From: JAVBQG01 sp031549185
GTDB taxonomy: Bacteria; Synergistota; Synergistia; Synergistales; Synergistaceae
Direction of reading: 5' to 3'
Assembly: GCA_031549185.1 (NCBI GenBank)
Contig: JAVBQG010000037.1
Coordinates: 1 to 50,677 of the forward strand
Length of the DNA stretch: 50,677 bases
Part shown: one piece after another, positions 16,596 through 25,396 of the stretch
Numbering within the stretch: position 1 is the stretch's first letter
How the letters are laid out: every line of letters begins with the position of its first letter
Translations under genes and position numbers: made by a program
The notes under the pieces: generated by a model
Databases searched by the model: none
What the model was told of the DNA's origin: nothing
The model's input: only the letters and a program-made list of their open reading frames with translations

Positions 16596-17581
16596 TACAC
16601 CCACCTCCAGTATTGGTTTCTGGATCTGTACGAGGCGCGGAACTCCTCCAGCCTCGCGATATTGCCCTCGAATTCCGTCAGTTTCGCCGCGCACTCCTCC
16701 CGGGTCGCGCGCTGGAAGCGCACGCTCTCGCCCGGCATCCTCTGCGCCAGCGCCGCCACGGACCAGAGCGAGACGACGGCGATCTTGGTGTAGCCGCCCG
16801 TCGTCTGGCGGTCGGCCATCATCACGATCGGCCGGCCATGTCCGGGCACTTGCACGGCGCCGCAACAGATGCCGTCGGAGAGGATATCGGCCGGTTTCGA
16901 TCGCGCGACCTCGGGGCCTTCGAGGCGGTAGCCCATGCGGTCGGCCTCGCCCGACACCGTGTAAGTCCCGCCGTAGAAGGTGGCGAGCCCCTCGTCGTTG
17001 AAAGCATCGACCTGCGGGCCGTCGGAGGCAAGGATCGGTTCGTCCGGCGCTCGCGCGGGGCGAAGGTCGGCGGGGCAGGAGAATCCCTCCGCCAGACGCC
17101 AGAGCGGGTAATTCTCGCCGCACGGCACCTCGTCGCCGGCTTTCAGCGCGCGTCCTTCGAAGCCGCCCATCTTCGAGCGCGTGTGGGTCGCACGGCTGCC
17201 CATCACGGGCGCCACGCCGATGCCGCCGGAGACGCAGAGACAACCCCTGCAGCCGTTGCCCGTCACTCCGTCGAAGCTCACGCGGCCCCCCGCAGATATT
17301 TTGTAAACGCGCCAGGGCTCGGCGGGTATGCCGTCGATCTTCATGCCGAGGTCCGCGCCCGTCAGAGCGACGCAGCGCTCGTCGCCGAAGACGATCTCCG
17401 GCCCCAGCACGGTGATTTCCAGCGCCGCGTCGCCCTGCGCGTTGCCGAGCAGCGCGTTGCCGATGCGGAGGGAGAACGGATCCATCGCGCCGGAGACCGG
17501 CACGCCGCTCGACTGGAACCCCCAGCGCCCGAGGTCCTGCACCGTGGTGAAGAGACCCGGTTTGACGACCTTGATGCTCAT
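16595..17581 (-). CDS. pxpC: 5-oxoprolinase subunit C (biotin-dependent carboxyltransferase/KipA family)
   Basis: 328 residues from ATG 17581 with GGAGGT upstream. Opening MSIKVVKPGLFTTVQDLGRWG, then GVPVSGAMDPFSLRIGN and a late MMADRQTTGGYTKI stretch, all typical of KipA/PxpC (AHS2 domain). Partner of PxpB in the ATP-dependent pyroglutamate hydrolase. Starts within the pxpB stop (ATGA overlap at 17578-17581). Confidence 0.95.
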   Translation of the reverse strand: MSIKVVKPGLFTTVQDLGRWGFQSSGVPVSGAMDPFSLRIGNALLGNAQGDAALEITVLGPEIVFGDERCVALTGADLGMKIDGIPAEPWRVYKISAGGRVSFDGVTGNGCRGCLCVSGGIGVAPVMGSRATHTRSKMGGFEGRALKAGDEVPCGENYPLWRLAEGFSCPADLRPARAPDEPILASDGPQVDAFNDEGLATFYGGTYTVSGEADRMGYRLEGPEVARSKPADILSDGICCGAVQVPGHGRPIVMMADRQTTGGYTKIAVVSLWSVAALAQRMPGESVRFQRATREECAAKLTEFEGNIARLEEFRASYRSRNQYWRWV

Positions 17582-18309
17582 TTCGAGATCACCTCCGCGG
17601 CGTAGGTCCCCGCGGCCTCCTCGGCCGCGATTTTTTGGTACTCGTCGTCCCCGATCGCCCGAAAGCGCACCCAGTCGCCCGCCTCGAGCAGGAAGGGGTT
17701 CTCCTTGCGCGGGTCGTAGAGTTTCGCGGGCGTGCGTCCGATCAGCTGCCAGCCGCCGGGGCTGTCGAAGGGGTAACCGCCGGTCTGCTTGTCGGCGATG
17801 CCGATGCTGCCCACGGGGGTCGACGTGCGCGGCTGCTTCAGGCGCGGCGTTGCGATGCTCTCGTCCATGCCTCCGAGATACGGGAAGCCGGGCATGAAGC
17901 CGAGCATGAAGCAGTAGCAGTCGCGCCCCGTGTGTCGCTTGACCACTTCCTCGACGGAGAGGCCGGTGTACGAGGCGACGTTCCCCATGTCCGGCCCGTA
18001 TTCGCCGCCGTAGAGGACGGGGATCACGACGATGCGCTCCTCTCCCGTCTCGCCCTCGCCCATGTTCTGCAGCGAGGTCTTTACGATCCCCTCGACGTCG
18101 CCGTATTCGAGGACGAGCGGGTCGAAGTGGATCGCGAGCGAGCGATAGGTTGCCACCAGCTCCCGTACCCCGCGCGGCCCGCGCGCTTCGATCGCGTGCC
18201 GCAGCGCCTGCAGTCTCCTGTTCGCACCGCGGTCGATCTCGTCCGCGAACTCCACGACGAGGCACGACTCGCCGGAACTTAAAAAAATCGGTTCTTCGTA
18301 TACGCTCAT
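17578..18309 (-). CDS. pxpB: 5-oxoprolinase subunit B (KipI family)
   Basis: 243 residues from ATG 18309 (MSVYEEPIFLSSG), AGGGG ribosome site ten bases upstream; the open frame extends 48 bases further. AHS1-domain marks: YRSLAIHFDP, FMLGFMPGFPYLGG, ATPRL, TPVGSIGIADKQTGGYP, GGWQLIGRTP. First gene of the pxpBCA-DUF1445 operon. In Bacillus, KipI also inhibits kinase KinA, but no such kinase context exists here. Confidence 0.94.
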   Translation of the reverse strand: MSVYEEPIFLSSGESCLVVEFADEIDRGANRRLQALRHAIEARGPRGVRELVATYRSLAIHFDPLVLEYGDVEGIVKTSLQNMGEGETGEERIVVIPVLYGGEYGPDMGNVASYTGLSVEEVVKRHTGRDCYCFMLGFMPGFPYLGGMDESIATPRLKQPRTSTPVGSIGIADKQTGGYPFDSPGGWQLIGRTPAKLYDPRKENPFLLEAGDWVRFRAIGDDEYQKIAAEEAAGTYAAEVISK

Positions 18310-18352
18310 GGAAATGACCCCTTTCAGTGTCACCTGTATGCGGGGCCATGAT

Positions 18353-18381
18353 ACCACCTTTAGGATTTGTGGGAAGGTGGT
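18353..18381. promoter_or_regulatory. Inverted repeat between the pxp and RND operons
   Basis: ACCACCTT (18353-18360) and AAGGTGGT (18374-18381), 13-base spacer, perfect 8-bp arms. No U-tract follows on either strand, so it is more like an operator or a weak hairpin than a terminator. It lies 44 bases before the pxpB start and 35 bases after the adaptor gene stop. Confidence 0.4.
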
Positions 18382-18415
18382 GTTATGGGGGATGTGGAAC
18401 TTTGCCGGAGGGTGA

Positions 18416-19621
18416 CTACGACTCCGCCTTTGTCTCCTGCACCGTTACTTTTTCTCCGTCCTTCAAATTGGCGCCGCCGAAGATGATGACCTCCTCGCCC
18501 GGTTTGAGGCCGCCGGTGATCTGGATCTCGTTGCCCTGGCGCAGGCCGGTTTCGACCTTGCGCTCTTTGGCGATGCCGTCCTGCTCCACGAAGACGTAGC
18601 GCGCTTCCTCGATGCCGTGCAGGGCGCTTTGGGGAATGAGCACCGCGTTCTTGAACTCGCGCTCCACGATGGAGGCTTGGCCGAACATGCCGGGGCGCAG
18701 GCGGTCGCCCGTCTTTGCGTTGTCGAGCTCGATCTCGACTGTGCTGGTGCGCGTGGCGGGGTCGACGTAGGGGTCGATGCGCGTCACCGCGCCCTGGAAC
18801 TCCTCGCCGGGCAGCGCGTCGAACTTGAGGAGGACCGGCATTCCCGGCTTGACGACGAAGATTTTGAGCTCCGGCACGCGTAGCGTCGCCTTGAGCTTCG
18901 AGAGGTCCGCGATGTCCGCGATGGGCGAGCTGGGCGAGAGCATCGCGCCGGGCGCGAGGGCGTAGTCGTTGAGTACGGTGCCGTCCATCGGGGCGTGCAT
19001 GATGTAGTCCATGCGCGTCGACTTCACGCGCTCCACCTCCGCCGCGATCTGACGCTCCTTCGCGAGGGAGGCGTTGTAGCTCGCCCGCGTGCTCGCGTAG
19101 GTCGTCTCGATCGTGTCGTACTGCTGCTGCGTGCTGAAGCCCTCCTTGACGAGCCGCTGATAGCGCTCGAGGTTCGTCTTCGCGTTCATCATCTCGGCGC
19201 GGGCCCGCTCCGCCTCGGCTTTCGCCGATGCCAGCTGCGCCTGCGTCGACCCGATCAGCGCGTCTTGCTGGTCGTGTTCGAGCGTCGCGACGAGCTGCCC
19301 CGCCCTCACGCGGTCGCCCTGCTTGACGTGCAGGCGCTCCAGCCTGCCCGTGACGCGGGGGATCATCCTGACGCGGTTCACGGCGTCGATCGACATGTTC
19401 TGTACGATGCTGTCGCGGACGGTTTTGTCGGCGGCGACGGTCTGGATGCGCACGAAGGCCGGGGGCGTCTGTGCGCTCTGCTGCGGTTTGGCGTTCGAAC
19501 TCTTGTGGCTGTAGACGCCGATCCCCGCCAGCACGAGAAGGATGGCGAAGACGATCAGCGCGGCTCTTTTGCCGGAGGGCTTCCTTGTTATCTCCGTGTT
19601 GTTCGGCTTTTTTATCTCCAT
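18416..19621 (-). CDS. RND efflux periplasmic adaptor (membrane fusion protein)
   Basis: 401 residues. An N-terminal membrane anchor (AALIVFAILLVLAGIGV) is followed by a lipoyl half-motif (GRLERLHVKQGDRVRAGQLVA), a long alpha-hairpin coiled coil (about 115-205), the second lipoyl half (APMDGTVLNDYALAPGAML), and beta-barrel plus membrane-proximal domains. It links the inner-membrane pump to the TolC-type channel. Last gene of the pump-TolC-adaptor operon, one base after the TolC stop. Confidence 0.93.
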   Translation of the reverse strand: MEIKKPNNTEITRKPSGKRAALIVFAILLVLAGIGVYSHKSSNAKPQQSAQTPPAFVRIQTVAADKTVRDSIVQNMSIDAVNRVRMIPRVTGRLERLHVKQGDRVRAGQLVATLEHDQQDALIGSTQAQLASAKAEAERARAEMMNAKTNLERYQRLVKEGFSTQQQYDTIETTYASTRASYNASLAKERQIAAEVERVKSTRMDYIMHAPMDGTVLNDYALAPGAMLSPSSPIADIADLSKLKATLRVPELKIFVVKPGMPVLLKFDALPGEEFQGAVTRIDPYVDPATRTSTVEIELDNAKTGDRLRPGMFGQASIVEREFKNAVLIPQSALHGIEEARYVFVEQDGIAKERKVETGLRQGNEIQITGGLKPGEEVIIFGGANLKDGEKVTVQETKAES

Positions 19622-19622
19622 G

Positions 19623-20930
19623 TTAAAAATCCCTTCCCTCGGTCCAGCGTATGATGTCGCCCTCCGTTACCCGCAGTGCCACGACCGCCAGCATGTGGTT
19701 GTAGATGGCGCTCAGATGTCCCAGGCGGCTCTCCGTCAGCGACGACTGGGCGTCGAGCAGGTCGAGCTGCGGCGTCACGCCCTCCTGAAAGCCGACCTCG
19801 GCGAGGCGCAGCGTCTCCTCGGACAGTTCGAGCGCGCGGGCCGTCGACTTCATGTGCTCCAGCGTGGTCTCGTATTCGGTCCACGCCGTCTCGATGCCGG
19901 AGCGGATGTCCAGCTCCTTCTGGCCGAGCGCAATTTTGTCCTGCTCCATCGTCGCCTGCTCCCTCATCACATCGCCGCGCGTGACGTTGCGGTCGAGGAT
20001 CGGGACGGTGATGGCGAGCTCTGCGCGCCACGTATCGTCGCCCCGGTCGCTCCCCCGGTAGGGGTCGAGCCAGCCTGCCGACGCGCCGAGCGCGACCTTC
20101 GGCCGCAGCCCGCTGCGCGCGATCTCGATCTGGTTACCCTGATAGGCGACCTGCTGCTCCAGCATACTCCTGTCCGCCCTGTTTTTCATGGCGAGAACCA
20201 GGGATTCCTCCCGGCTCCCCTTCACCTCGAAGGTCTGCAGCTTTCCCGACACGGGGCGCCGCTCCGCGGGGGGGATCGCCATGTAGTTCATCAGCGAGAT
20301 GAGCGAGGCCTCGTACAGGCCCTTCGCCGTGCTCAGATCGGCCCTGTTGGTGGCCAGCTGCTGATCGGCGCGGATGACTTCGAGGCGGTTGGCGAGGCCG
20401 AGCTCGCTCATCTTCGTCACCTCGCGCAGGTGCAGCTCGGAGGTACGGATCGCCGCCTCCTCCGTGCGGATGCGGTCCTCCTGCAGGAGGACGTTGTAGA
20501 AGCGGGCGAAGAGCTCGCCGATCGCCCTGTTCTCGCCGTCGATCAGCATCAGGTCGGCGATGGACCTCACCTGCGGCGACTGTCTGCGAAGCGCTTCGTT
20601 CCTGCCGCCGGAGTAGAGCGTCTGCGCCAGATTCGCCCGCGCGACGCGGTTGTCCGTGCGGTCGGAACCGTCGGTCGTCTGGTTCTCCCGCTGTTTGTCG
20701 ACGTAGGCGTTCACGCCGATCTCCGGCGTCAGTGTTCCGTCGGCCTGGATCTTGAAGGCGTCGGCCTTCGCCATCTCCTGCCGGAGCGAGCGCAGCGTCG
20801 CGTTGTCCTTCAGAGTGAGCTCGATGGCCTCTTTGATGTCGAGCGAGCGGACCTCCGCCGCCTCGCCGAGGTTCGCGAAGACGGCAAGAGCCAGAGCCGC
20901 CAGCAGGGTGATTTTCGTCCTCATCCTCAC
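19623..20930 (-). CDS. TolC-family outer membrane efflux protein
   Basis: 435 residues with a signal peptide (KITLLAALALAVFANLGEA) and two OEP repeats: long amphipathic helices (EAIELTLKDNATLRSLRQEM; ETLRLAEVGFQEGVTPQLDL) and the GVTPQLDLLDAQ segment typical of TolC. Forms the outer-membrane exit duct. Its start overlaps the RND pump stop by four bases (ATGA). Confidence 0.92.
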   Translation of the reverse strand: MRMRTKITLLAALALAVFANLGEAAEVRSLDIKEAIELTLKDNATLRSLRQEMAKADAFKIQADGTLTPEIGVNAYVDKQRENQTTDGSDRTDNRVARANLAQTLYSGGRNEALRRQSPQVRSIADLMLIDGENRAIGELFARFYNVLLQEDRIRTEEAAIRTSELHLREVTKMSELGLANRLEVIRADQQLATNRADLSTAKGLYEASLISLMNYMAIPPAERRPVSGKLQTFEVKGSREESLVLAMKNRADRSMLEQQVAYQGNQIEIARSGLRPKVALGASAGWLDPYRGSDRGDDTWRAELAITVPILDRNVTRGDVMREQATMEQDKIALGQKELDIRSGIETAWTEYETTLEHMKSTARALELSEETLRLAEVGFQEGVTPQLDLLDAQSSLTESRLGHLSAIYNHMLAVVALRVTEGDIIRWTEGRDF

Positions 20931-23900
20931 GATTCGCGTCCTTTGATTTTCACCGCGCCCGGCCTTTTGCCGAGGCGCATGTACGCCCGCAGGCGATTGA
21001 TTCTGGCCGTCACGCGGTCCTTGACGTCGTCGAATACCAGGTAGAGCACGGGGATGACCAGCAGGGTCAGCAGCGTCGACGTGCAGAGCCCGCCGATGAC
21101 CGCCACCGACATCGGCTGTCGCACCTCGCCGCCCTCGGAGAGGGCGAGCGCGACCGGCATGGAGCCGATCATGGTGGATACCGTCGTCATTAGGATGGCG
21201 CGCAGGCGCAACGGCCCCGCCTCGATCACGGCCTCCAGCTTGGTCCTCCCCTTCTGCCGAAGCTGGTTGATGAAGTCGACCAGCAGGATCGCGTTGTTGA
21301 CGACGACGCCGACCAGCAGGATGATCCCCATGAAGCTCATGACGCTGATACGGAGATTCCCGAGCGCGAGCAGTCCGAAGGAGCCCACCGTCATCAGCGG
21401 CAGGGAGAACATGACCGTGAACGGATGCAGGAACGACTCGAACTGAATCGCCATCACCATGTAGACCAGCGTGATGGCGAAGGCAAGCGCGATCGACATG
21501 TAGTGGAAGCTCTCCTTCATGTTCTCGGAGTCTCCGGTCGGCACCATGCTGTAGGTGCCGTCCTGCGGCGCGTACTTGCGGAAAACCTCCTCCATGATCG
21601 CGATCCCCTCGCCGGGAGAGATGCCGTCCACATTGGCGCCGATCTGCAGCGAGCGCTGGCGGTTGTAGCGCTTGATCACGTTCGGGGCCATGCCGATAGA
21701 GCTCGTGACGAGGCCGTCCGCGCGGACGATCTGACCGCTCTCAGTCCGCGCTAGCGTGTTGAGGACCTTGGCCGGGTCGTCGCGTCCGCCCTGGTCGGCG
21801 CGGATACGGATGTCGTAGCGGTAGCCGCCCTCGTTGAACGAGCCGCTCTTTGTCCCGCCGAACCAGGCCTGCAGCTCGTCGGAGAGGTCGCGGATGTTGA
21901 TGTTGAGGTCGTCGGCCAGCGCGCGGTTGAGGGCGAGGTTGATCCTCGGCTTGTTCATCTGCAGATCGGTCGTGATGTCCACCAGTCCTCTGTCGTTTTC
22001 GGCGAGGTCGCGCTTGATCATGTTGCCGATCTCGGCGAGCGACTCGCTCGTCGGGCCCTGGATGACGAGCGTGATGTCCGAGCCGCCCCAGGTTCCCATC
22101 TTGATGTCGGCGTCGCGGAAAGAGCCGAGTTGCCGGCGGAGCTGCCCCATGATCACGCCCGCCTTATCGCGCAGATGGCGGTCGATCAGCTCGATGTTGA
22201 TCGAACCCTTGTAGACCTCCTCGCCGGCCCCGCTCCCCGCGACGCCGTAGGTGTAGGCGACCCGCGGGTCCTTCTGGATCGTGTCGACCATCTCCTTCAT
22301 GACGCTCTCGGTGATCTCCAGAGAAGAGTCGGCGGGCAGTTCGAACTGGACGCGAAGGCGCCCCTGGTCCTCGCTGGGGAAGAACTCGGTGCCGAGCGTC
22401 GTGGCGACCCAGATGCCGAAGCAGAAGAGCGCCAGCGCGAGCGCGACGATCGTCTTGCGATGGGTGACGGAGTACTGCAGCGCCCCTCTGTATTTGCGCT
22501 CGAGCCAGAGGAAAGGGCGTTCGAGCGCCCGCTCGACGGGGCCGACCCGGTGGCGCCCCAGAATGCGCGAGCAGAGGAACGGCGTCAGCGTGACGGAGAG
22601 CAGCAGGGAGATGGCGATGGTCGTGGAGACCGTGATGCCGAACGCGTTGAAGAAGCGCCCCATGAGGCCGCCCATGAAGGCGACGGGGACGAAGACGGCG
22701 AGCGTGGTGGCGGCGCCGGCGATGACGGCGAAGCCGACCTCTGCCGCGCCGTCGCTCGACGCGCGGAAGGCGGTCTTGCCCATCTCGCGGTGGCGGGAGA
22801 TGTTCTCCATGACGACGCTGGTCGCGTCGACGACCATCCCGACCGCGAGCGACATCCCCATCATGGACATGTTGTTGATTGTGACGCCCATCCAGTAGAG
22901 CACCGAGAGGCTTCCCAGAAGGCAGACGGGGATTGTGATGACTGCCACGGCCGTGGCGCGGATCGTTCGCAGGAAGAGGAACATGATGATGGAGGTGAGG
23001 CAGACGGAAAGGACGATGTCGCCGGAGACGCCCCGCATGGAGTTCATGATGAACTTGGCGGAGTCCTGTACGACGACGAGGCTCACGCCCGGCGGCGCGT
23101 TGCTGTTGAGCTCCTCGATCCTCGACCACACGGCGCGCGAGAGGGCCACTTCGTTGGCGCCCTTCTGCTTGCGCACCTGCACCATGATGGTCGGCCTGCC
23201 CTCGTAGAGCGACTGGCTGCGCTTATCCTCGAAGTCGTCCTCGATTCGCGCGATGTCCCTCAGGCGGATGATGCCGCCGTTTCGGTACGCCACGGGAACG
23301 TACGAGAGCTCGGCGACGGAGGTGTACTCGCCCTCGAGGCGGATGCCGTACTCGCGCATGCCGGTCTCGATGCGTCCGGCCGGTAACTCGACGTGTTTGT
23401 TGTAGACGGCGTTCTTGACGTCCTTGGCGGTGATCCCGTACGCCTCCAGGCTGTCCGTGTCCAGCCAGATGCGGATCTCTCTGTCGCGAAAGCCCGCGAG
23501 CTGAACGCCGCCGACGCCCTTGACCGTCTGCAGTCGCTCGGTGACGATCTTGTCGACGAACCGCGCGGCCGTCGCCGCGTCGGTGCGCCCGTCGTTCTTG
23601 ACCGCGATGTTCATGACCGGCCAGTTGGCCGGGTCGTACTTGTCGACCTGCGGGTCCTCGCACTCGTCCGGCAACAGCCCGGTCGCCATGCTGACCTTGC
23701 CGCGCACGTCCGCCGCGGCGAAGTCGACGTTGCGGTCGAGCTCGAACTCGATCACGATGACCGAGCGCCCCTCGTAGCTGCTGGAGGAGATGTTCTTGAT
23801 TCCTTCGATGGTGTTGATGCGCGCCTCCAGGACGTCCGTGACGTCGTTGTCGATGATGGCCGGGCTCGCGCCCTCCATGGTGGTGCGCACGACGACGATG

Positions 23901-24028
23901 GGGAACTCGACGTTCGGCATGCGCTCGACGCCCATGTTGAAGTACGAATAAAGCCCGAATACGATGAAGGCGATGGTACAGATGAGGACGGTGACGGGTC
24001 GACGCAGGGATACTTCGGTTATTTTCAT
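20927..24028 (-). CDS. RND efflux inner-membrane transporter (AcrB/MdtB-like)
   Basis: 1033 residues, the normal size for hydrophobic/amphiphilic efflux RND pumps. The opening MKITEVSLRRPVTVLICTIA precedes TM1; two clusters of membrane helices flank two large periplasmic loops. TM4 contains MSLAVGMVVDATSVVMENI, with the proton-relay Asp. Being first in the operon, before TolC and adaptor, is unlike the usual adaptor-pump-channel order. It probably exports drugs, bile salts or similar amphiphiles; substrate unknown. Confidence 0.95.
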   Translation of the reverse strand: MKITEVSLRRPVTVLICTIAFIVFGLYSYFNMGVERMPNVEFPIVVVRTTMEGASPAIIDNDVTDVLEARINTIEGIKNISSSSYEGRSVIVIEFELDRNVDFAAADVRGKVSMATGLLPDECEDPQVDKYDPANWPVMNIAVKNDGRTDAATAARFVDKIVTERLQTVKGVGGVQLAGFRDREIRIWLDTDSLEAYGITAKDVKNAVYNKHVELPAGRIETGMREYGIRLEGEYTSVAELSYVPVAYRNGGIIRLRDIARIEDDFEDKRSQSLYEGRPTIMVQVRKQKGANEVALSRAVWSRIEELNSNAPPGVSLVVVQDSAKFIMNSMRGVSGDIVLSVCLTSIIMFLFLRTIRATAVAVITIPVCLLGSLSVLYWMGVTINNMSMMGMSLAVGMVVDATSVVMENISRHREMGKTAFRASSDGAAEVGFAVIAGAATTLAVFVPVAFMGGLMGRFFNAFGITVSTTIAISLLLSVTLTPFLCSRILGRHRVGPVERALERPFLWLERKYRGALQYSVTHRKTIVALALALFCFGIWVATTLGTEFFPSEDQGRLRVQFELPADSSLEITESVMKEMVDTIQKDPRVAYTYGVAGSGAGEEVYKGSINIELIDRHLRDKAGVIMGQLRRQLGSFRDADIKMGTWGGSDITLVIQGPTSESLAEIGNMIKRDLAENDRGLVDITTDLQMNKPRINLALNRALADDLNINIRDLSDELQAWFGGTKSGSFNEGGYRYDIRIRADQGGRDDPAKVLNTLARTESGQIVRADGLVTSSIGMAPNVIKRYNRQRSLQIGANVDGISPGEGIAIMEEVFRKYAPQDGTYSMVPTGDSENMKESFHYMSIALAFAITLVYMVMAIQFESFLHPFTVMFSLPLMTVGSFGLLALGNLRISVMSFMGIILLVGVVVNNAILLVDFINQLRQKGRTKLEAVIEAGPLRLRAILMTTVSTMIGSMPVALALSEGGEVRQPMSVAVIGGLCTSTLLTLLVIPVLYLVFDDVKDRVTARINRLRAYMRLGKRPGAVKIKGRES

Positions 24029-24070
24029 TCGACGGAGCCATCCTTGTGGTTTCGAATTCTTTACGCTGCC

Positions 24071-24099
24071 ATCTTAACCCGTTATGCAAAGACTGTCCA
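24071..24099 (-). promoter_or_regulatory. Putative promoter of the RND operon
   Basis: Minus strand TGGACA (24094-24099), 17-base spacer, TAAGAT (24071-24076), about 43 bases before the pump start codon. Confidence 0.5.
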
Positions 24100-24115
24100 G
24101 AAAGCGGAGGGGAGG

Positions 24116-24133
24116 ATTGTACATATGTACAAT
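24116..24133. promoter_or_regulatory. 18-bp perfect palindrome, likely operator
   Basis: ATTGTACATATGTACAAT is a perfect inverted repeat with no spacer. It lies 17 bases upstream of the RND -35 and about 40 bases before the divergent 24176 gene, so a dimeric regulator bound here could act on either. PadR, TetR and MarR-type operators have this kind of structure. No regulator gene is adjacent. Confidence 0.65.
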
Positions 24134-24175
24134 TTGCGGCCGATCGGCGCGGTTTTCGCGAGACTATAGTATGAT

Positions 24176-24946
24176 ATGTGTATTATTGAAAGATTCGCGA
24201 GAACGAAATTTGGTGAAAGAAGTAGGTGGGTCTTATTGGTCTACGAATTATCTTTGCTCTTTGCACCGTTCTGGCCCTTCATGATCGTCGCTTCTCCCCT
24301 CTTTGGCATCCCACTTCTGCTTGTGAGTGCCTTGATTTACCGGTTGCTGAAGGGGAAATTGCGTCAACAACGGCGCGCGTTTCTGGCGTATCTCCTGACG
24401 ACGCTCCTGTTGATCCTTGCCCACCCGCTTCTGGTAGCGACAGGCGATATCCCGCGCCCTTCGGGAGGGGATAGCCCCGGTAGTGCGGGTTCCAGACTCA
24501 TTTATCAAATCAGATCCCTGAAAATGGGAGTCCTGGCCAGCCTCGCGGATGGCAATGAGCTACCCTTGGGCACGTTTGCGCTCGATTCGTCCATCGTGCT
24601 GGACGACCTCGTTCCGTACATGGAGACTCGCTTGAATCTCCTGGCCGGCGAGACGATGATCGTGCTCTCCGCCGACACTGACGAGAAAACGGTTCGCTCT
24701 ACGAACGCCAACTCCTACCCGTTTTACGTCGGCTTCTACAGGCATCCCGCCTTGATCGGAGCGCCGCAGCCGCGCAAACCGGGTTTTTTCGGGAAGCTGT
24801 TCGGAATACAAACATTTACCCCGGCGCCCCGCCAATCCGGAGTCGAGGCGTATTTAAAGAACCTGCGAACGGAATCGGGTCTATATAAAAACACCGGAGG
24901 CGAACCTTACGACGGCGGGGATACTGTTCTGATGAAGGTGTTTTGA
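24176..24946 (+). CDS. Hypothetical membrane protein
   Basis: 256 residues, not recognised. Two hydrophobic stretches near the N-terminus (LLVYELSLLFAPFWPFMIVASPLFGIPLLLVSALI and a later FLAYLLTTLLLILAHPLLV) predict three to four membrane helices in the first 90 residues, followed by a soluble 165-residue tail with no known motif. It lies divergent to the RND operon and shares its palindrome-bearing intergenic region. Base composition is lower in GC than its neighbours, suggesting recent acquisition. The start is uncertain. Its 3' end overlaps the convergent DUF3788 remnant by 66 bases. Confidence 0.6.
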   Translation: MCIIERFARTKFGERSRWVLLVYELSLLFAPFWPFMIVASPLFGIPLLLVSALIYRLLKGKLRQQRRAFLAYLLTTLLLILAHPLLVATGDIPRPSGGDSPGSAGSRLIYQIRSLKMGVLASLADGNELPLGTFALDSSIVLDDLVPYMETRLNLLAGETMIVLSADTDEKTVRSTNANSYPFYVGFYRHPALIGAPQPRKPGFFGKLFGIQTFTPAPRQSGVEAYLKNLRTESGLYKNTGGEPYDGGDTVLMKVF

Positions 24947-25395
24947 TTCTCGTTCTTTCGCGTTCAGACTGTCGACTTGCTTTTGTCCTTTCGCGGCCTC
25001 TTTGTTGATCCGCAGCAGATTTTCTATTTCAAGCAGCACATCTTCGTTTCGCACTTCGATCATCAGCCATTTGCCGTCGTGGTGCTGGTGGGTTTCGGCG
25101 TAGATTTTTCGTATCTCGGGCGAGAAATCCTCGCGCCCGGCCTCGAATTTCTCCCGTTCCGCCTTCCCAAAGACGACCATGAAGCCGAAGCAGTCTCGCG
25201 CGCGTACAGGGCGCAGAGGGTTTTGCCGCTCCTGCGGAATTTGTGCTCGTAGACGCCGGCTTTTCGCCCGGTATCCCAGCTCGTCTCCATCTCGTAGTGT
25301 TCGCCGATGAAGCGGACGACCTTCGTCCACGCCTCGCGCCCGTCCTCCCCCACCAGGTTTCGCAGCTCGTCGTCGGTCGGAATTTTTTCCAGCAT
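24881..25395 (-). pseudogene. DUF3788 family gene broken by a frameshift in a (CG)4 run
   Basis: Two overlapping frames together make one DUF3788 protein. From ATG 25395 the first frame reads MLEKIPTDDELRNLVGED ... YEHKFRRSGKTLCALYAR. The family continues in another frame as RDCFGFMVVFGKAEREKFE ... DGKWLMIEVRNEDVLLEIE, ending at 24881. The switch is at CGCGCGCG (25197-25204); removing one CG unit restores the reading frame. This is either a real slippage mutation, possibly phase-variable, or a sequencing error. One base separates it from the patatin gene upstream, so they form an operon. Function of DUF3788 is unknown. Confidence 0.75.
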
Positions 25396-25396
25396 C

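Noticed and set aside
16596..17243. Long N-terminal extension of pxpA
   Set aside because: The extension is antisense-like arginine-rich text overlapping pxpC; family homology and the ribosome site place the start at 16595.
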